Shown in pieces: positions 62,544-64,000 of a DNA stretch of 64,000 bases (within the stretch, counting starts at the first letter, position 1; each line of letters begins with the position of its first letter). Location: positions 1,178,001 through 1,242,000 of the forward strand of contig NZ_JAMXMV010000001.1 in the NCBI RefSeq assembly GCF_024055715.1. The letters are read 5' to 3'. The notes beneath the pieces were generated by a model. It saw only the letters and a list, made by a program, of their open reading frames with translations. It did no database searches and was not told the origin of the DNA. Both the position numbers and the translations under genes were made by a program. The stretch is from Actinoallomurus soli (lineage in GTDB: Bacteria; Actinomycetota; Actinomycetes; Streptosporangiales; Streptosporangiaceae).

Positions 62544-64000
62544 GTGACCACGAGTGAAAGCACGTTCAGAGCAGGGGGTGCCCGGCTCGGCGGCCGGGCC
62601 GCCACCGTGGCGGCCGTCGCGGTGGCGGCGCTCGCCCTGGCGCTGGGCGCCGCCGTGCCGGCGCGGGCGGCGACGGCACTGAAGGGCCTGGCCGAGGCGG
62701 ACGGACGATACTTCGGTACCGCCCTGACGGCCGGGGATCTGGGCATCAGCGGCGAGATGAGCGTCGCGACGGCGCAGTTCGACATGGTGACCCCGGGCAA
62801 CGAGATGAAGTGGGACACCACGGAGCCGTCGAACGGCTCCTACAACTTCGGGCCCGGGGACCAGATCCTCAACTTCGCCCAGTCGCACGGCATGCGAGTG
62901 CGCGGGCACAACCTGGTCTGGCACGCGCAGCTGCCCGGCTGGGTGTCCAGCCTGCCCTCCAGCCAGGTCAAGTCGGCGATGGACGCGCACATCACCACCG
63001 AGGCCACGCACTACAAGGGCAAGGTGTACGCCTGGGACGTGGTCAACGAGCCGTTCAACGAGGACGGCAGCCTCCGCGCGGACGTGTTCTCCAACGCGAT
63101 GGGCAGCGGCTACATCGCCGAGGCGCTGCGCACCGCGCACGCCGCCGACCCGAACGCCAAGCTGTACCTGAACGACTACAACATCGAGGGCGAGAACGCC
63201 AAGAGCAACGGCATGTACAACCTGGCGCAGTCGCTGCTGTCCCAGGGGGTGCCGCTGAACGGCATCGGGCTCGAAAGCCACTTCATCGTCGGGCAGGTCC
63301 CCTCCTCGATGCTCGCCAACATGCAGCGGTTCGCCGCTCTCGGCCTGGACGTGGCGGTCACCGAACTCGACGACCGCATCCAGCTGCCCGCGTCCAGCAG
63401 TTCGCTGGCGCAGCAGGCGACCGACTACGGCACCGTGGTCAAGGACTGCCTGGCCGTCTCCCGCTGCGTCGGTGTCTCCCAGTGGGGGGTCGACGACGGG
63501 CACTCCTGGATCCCCGGCACCTTCCCCGGCTACGGCGCGGCCACCATGTACGACTCCAACTACCAGCCCAAACCCGCCTACAACTCGACCGTCGCCGCCC
63601 TCGGCGGCTCCTCGACCGGCGGCGGAGGAGGCACCGGCAGCGGCGAGCTGCACGCGGTGGGCGCGGGCAAGTGTCTCGACGTTCCCAACTCCAGTACGAC
63701 GGCGGGCACTCAGCTTCAGATCTGGAGCTGCAGCGGCGGGAGCAACCAGATCTGGACGCGTACCGCCTCGAACGAGCTGACCGTCTCCAGCGGCGGCACG
63801 ACCATGTGCCTGGACGCTTACGACAAGCAGACGTCGGCGGGCACGAAGGTCGAGATCTGGCCGTGCAACGGCGGCACCAACCAGCAGTGGCAGGTCAACG
63901 CGAACGGCACCATCACCGGTGTGCAGTCCGGCCTGTGCCTGGACGTGACCGGAGCGTCGAGCGCCGACGGCGCCCTGGTCGAGCTGTGGAACTGCAACGG
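62544..64000 (+). CDS. Secreted endo-1,4-beta-xylanase GH10 with CBM13, cut by window edge
   Basis: At least 485 residues; the C-terminus lies beyond 64000. It has a GTG start with GGGAGG 7 bases ahead, 14 bases after the previous stop. A signal peptide ends PARAA. The GH10 barrel (about 45-350) has NEMKWDTTEP, GHNLVWHAQLP, acid/base Glu169 in WDVVNEPF, LNDYNIEG, nucleophile Glu274 in VAVTELDDRI and WGVDDGHSW. A GGGGGTGSG linker leads to a CBM13 trefoil with LDVPNSSTTAGTQLQIWSC, LDAYDKQTSAG and LDVTGASSADG repeats. It cuts xylan and binds it through the trefoil. It is probably cotranscribed with the preceding hydrolase gene. Confidence 0.93.
   Translation, partial: MTTSESTFRAGGARLGGRAATVAAVAVAALALALGAAVPARAATALKGLAEADGRYFGTALTAGDLGISGEMSVATAQFDMVTPGNEMKWDTTEPSNGSYNFGPGDQILNFAQSHGMRVRGHNLVWHAQLPGWVSSLPSSQVKSAMDAHITTEATHYKGKVYAWDVVNEPFNEDGSLRADVFSNAMGSGYIAEALRTAHAADPNAKLYLNDYNIEGENAKSNGMYNLAQSLLSQGVPLNGIGLESHFIVGQVPSSMLANMQRFAALGLDVAVTELDDRIQLPASSSSLAQQATDYGTVVKDCLAVSRCVGVSQWGVDDGHSWIPGTFPGYGAATMYDSNYQPKPAYNSTVAALGGSSTGGGGGTGSGELHAVGAGKCLDVPNSSTTAGTQLQIWSCSGGSNQIWTRTASNELTVSSGGTTMCLDAYDKQTSAGTKVEIWPCNGGTNQQWQVNANGTITGVQSGLCLDVTGASSADGALVELWNCN

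Overview
The window is 64 kb of very GC-rich DNA with strong G/C bias at third codon positions. It has many GTG (and one TTG) starts and dense ATGA/GTGA gene overlaps. Together with ECF sigma, FHA and Ser/Thr kinase proteins, a mycothiol-type DsbA protein, FtsH and CBM13-bearing polysaccharidases, this points to a filamentous Actinomycetota. A member of the Streptosporangiales/Thermomonosporaceae type is my best guess; this is inference, as no rRNA or marker gene is present. I saw no tRNA, rRNA, transposase, integrase or CRISPR array.

Layout. 1-6.6 kb: a left-edge partial amidohydrolase divergent from a TetR regulator, a xylulokinase-like kinase, a TehA/TDT-family carrier broken by an apparent one-base frameshift, a tiny Gly/Leu-rich membrane protein, and a saccharopine-dehydrogenase-like enzyme divergent from a second TetR. 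6.7-10.8 kb: signalling genes, namely a transmembrane Ser/Thr kinase convergent with an FHA protein, and an ECF sigma factor overlapping a single-pass membrane protein. 10.8-18.7 kb: a seven-gene minus-strand operon for catabolism of an aromatic compound (two FAH-family enzymes, cyclase, flavin monooxygenase, ACMSD-like amidohydrolase, extradiol dioxygenase, SDR). It is divergent from a NodD-like LysR gene, with a nod-box-like ATC-N9-GAT motif between them. nagB-nagA follow.

20.6-40.5 kb is the most interesting part. It holds PEP synthase, CBS-BON protein, AMP-forming acetyl-CoA synthetase, PDH-like E1 alpha, E1 beta and E2, an acyl carrier protein, two universal stress proteins, an FtsH-type protease, a CBS protein, a P-type cation ATPase and a 5-oxoprolinase-like HyuA-HyuB fusion. 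The gene content resembles DosR/DevR dormancy (hypoxia) islands. Three intergenic copies of a GGGACCTTCGYC core, and three weaker variants, lie at its promoters and look like DosR/DevR boxes. No DosR/DosS gene is in the window.

40.5-51.6 kb: small oxidative-stress, redox and secreted functions. These are a VOC protein, pirin with divergent MarR and two long palindromes, a GDSL hydrolase, an EF-hand protein, a GH19 chitinase, a cupin, a Tat-exported metallophosphoesterase, a small membrane protein, TetR, an MpaB-like oxygenase, and HxlR with a divergent quinone-reductase-like enzyme and a clear operator.

51.7-60.3 kb: a deoxysugar/glycosylation cluster. A minus-strand operon carries two EryCIII-like glycosyltransferases, a TylF-like O-methyltransferase, a 3,5-epimerase and a DsbA-like protein. 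Divergent from it are a sugar epimerase/reductase and a PLP/[2Fe-2S] 3-dehydratase, followed by an MFS exporter. No polyketide or peptide core, nucleotidyltransferase, 4,6-dehydratase or 2,3-dehydratase is present, so sugar precursors must come from elsewhere. 60.7-64 kb: two secreted glycoside hydrolases with C-terminal ricin/CBM13 modules. The first is of uncertain family; the second is a GH10 xylanase cut by the right edge.
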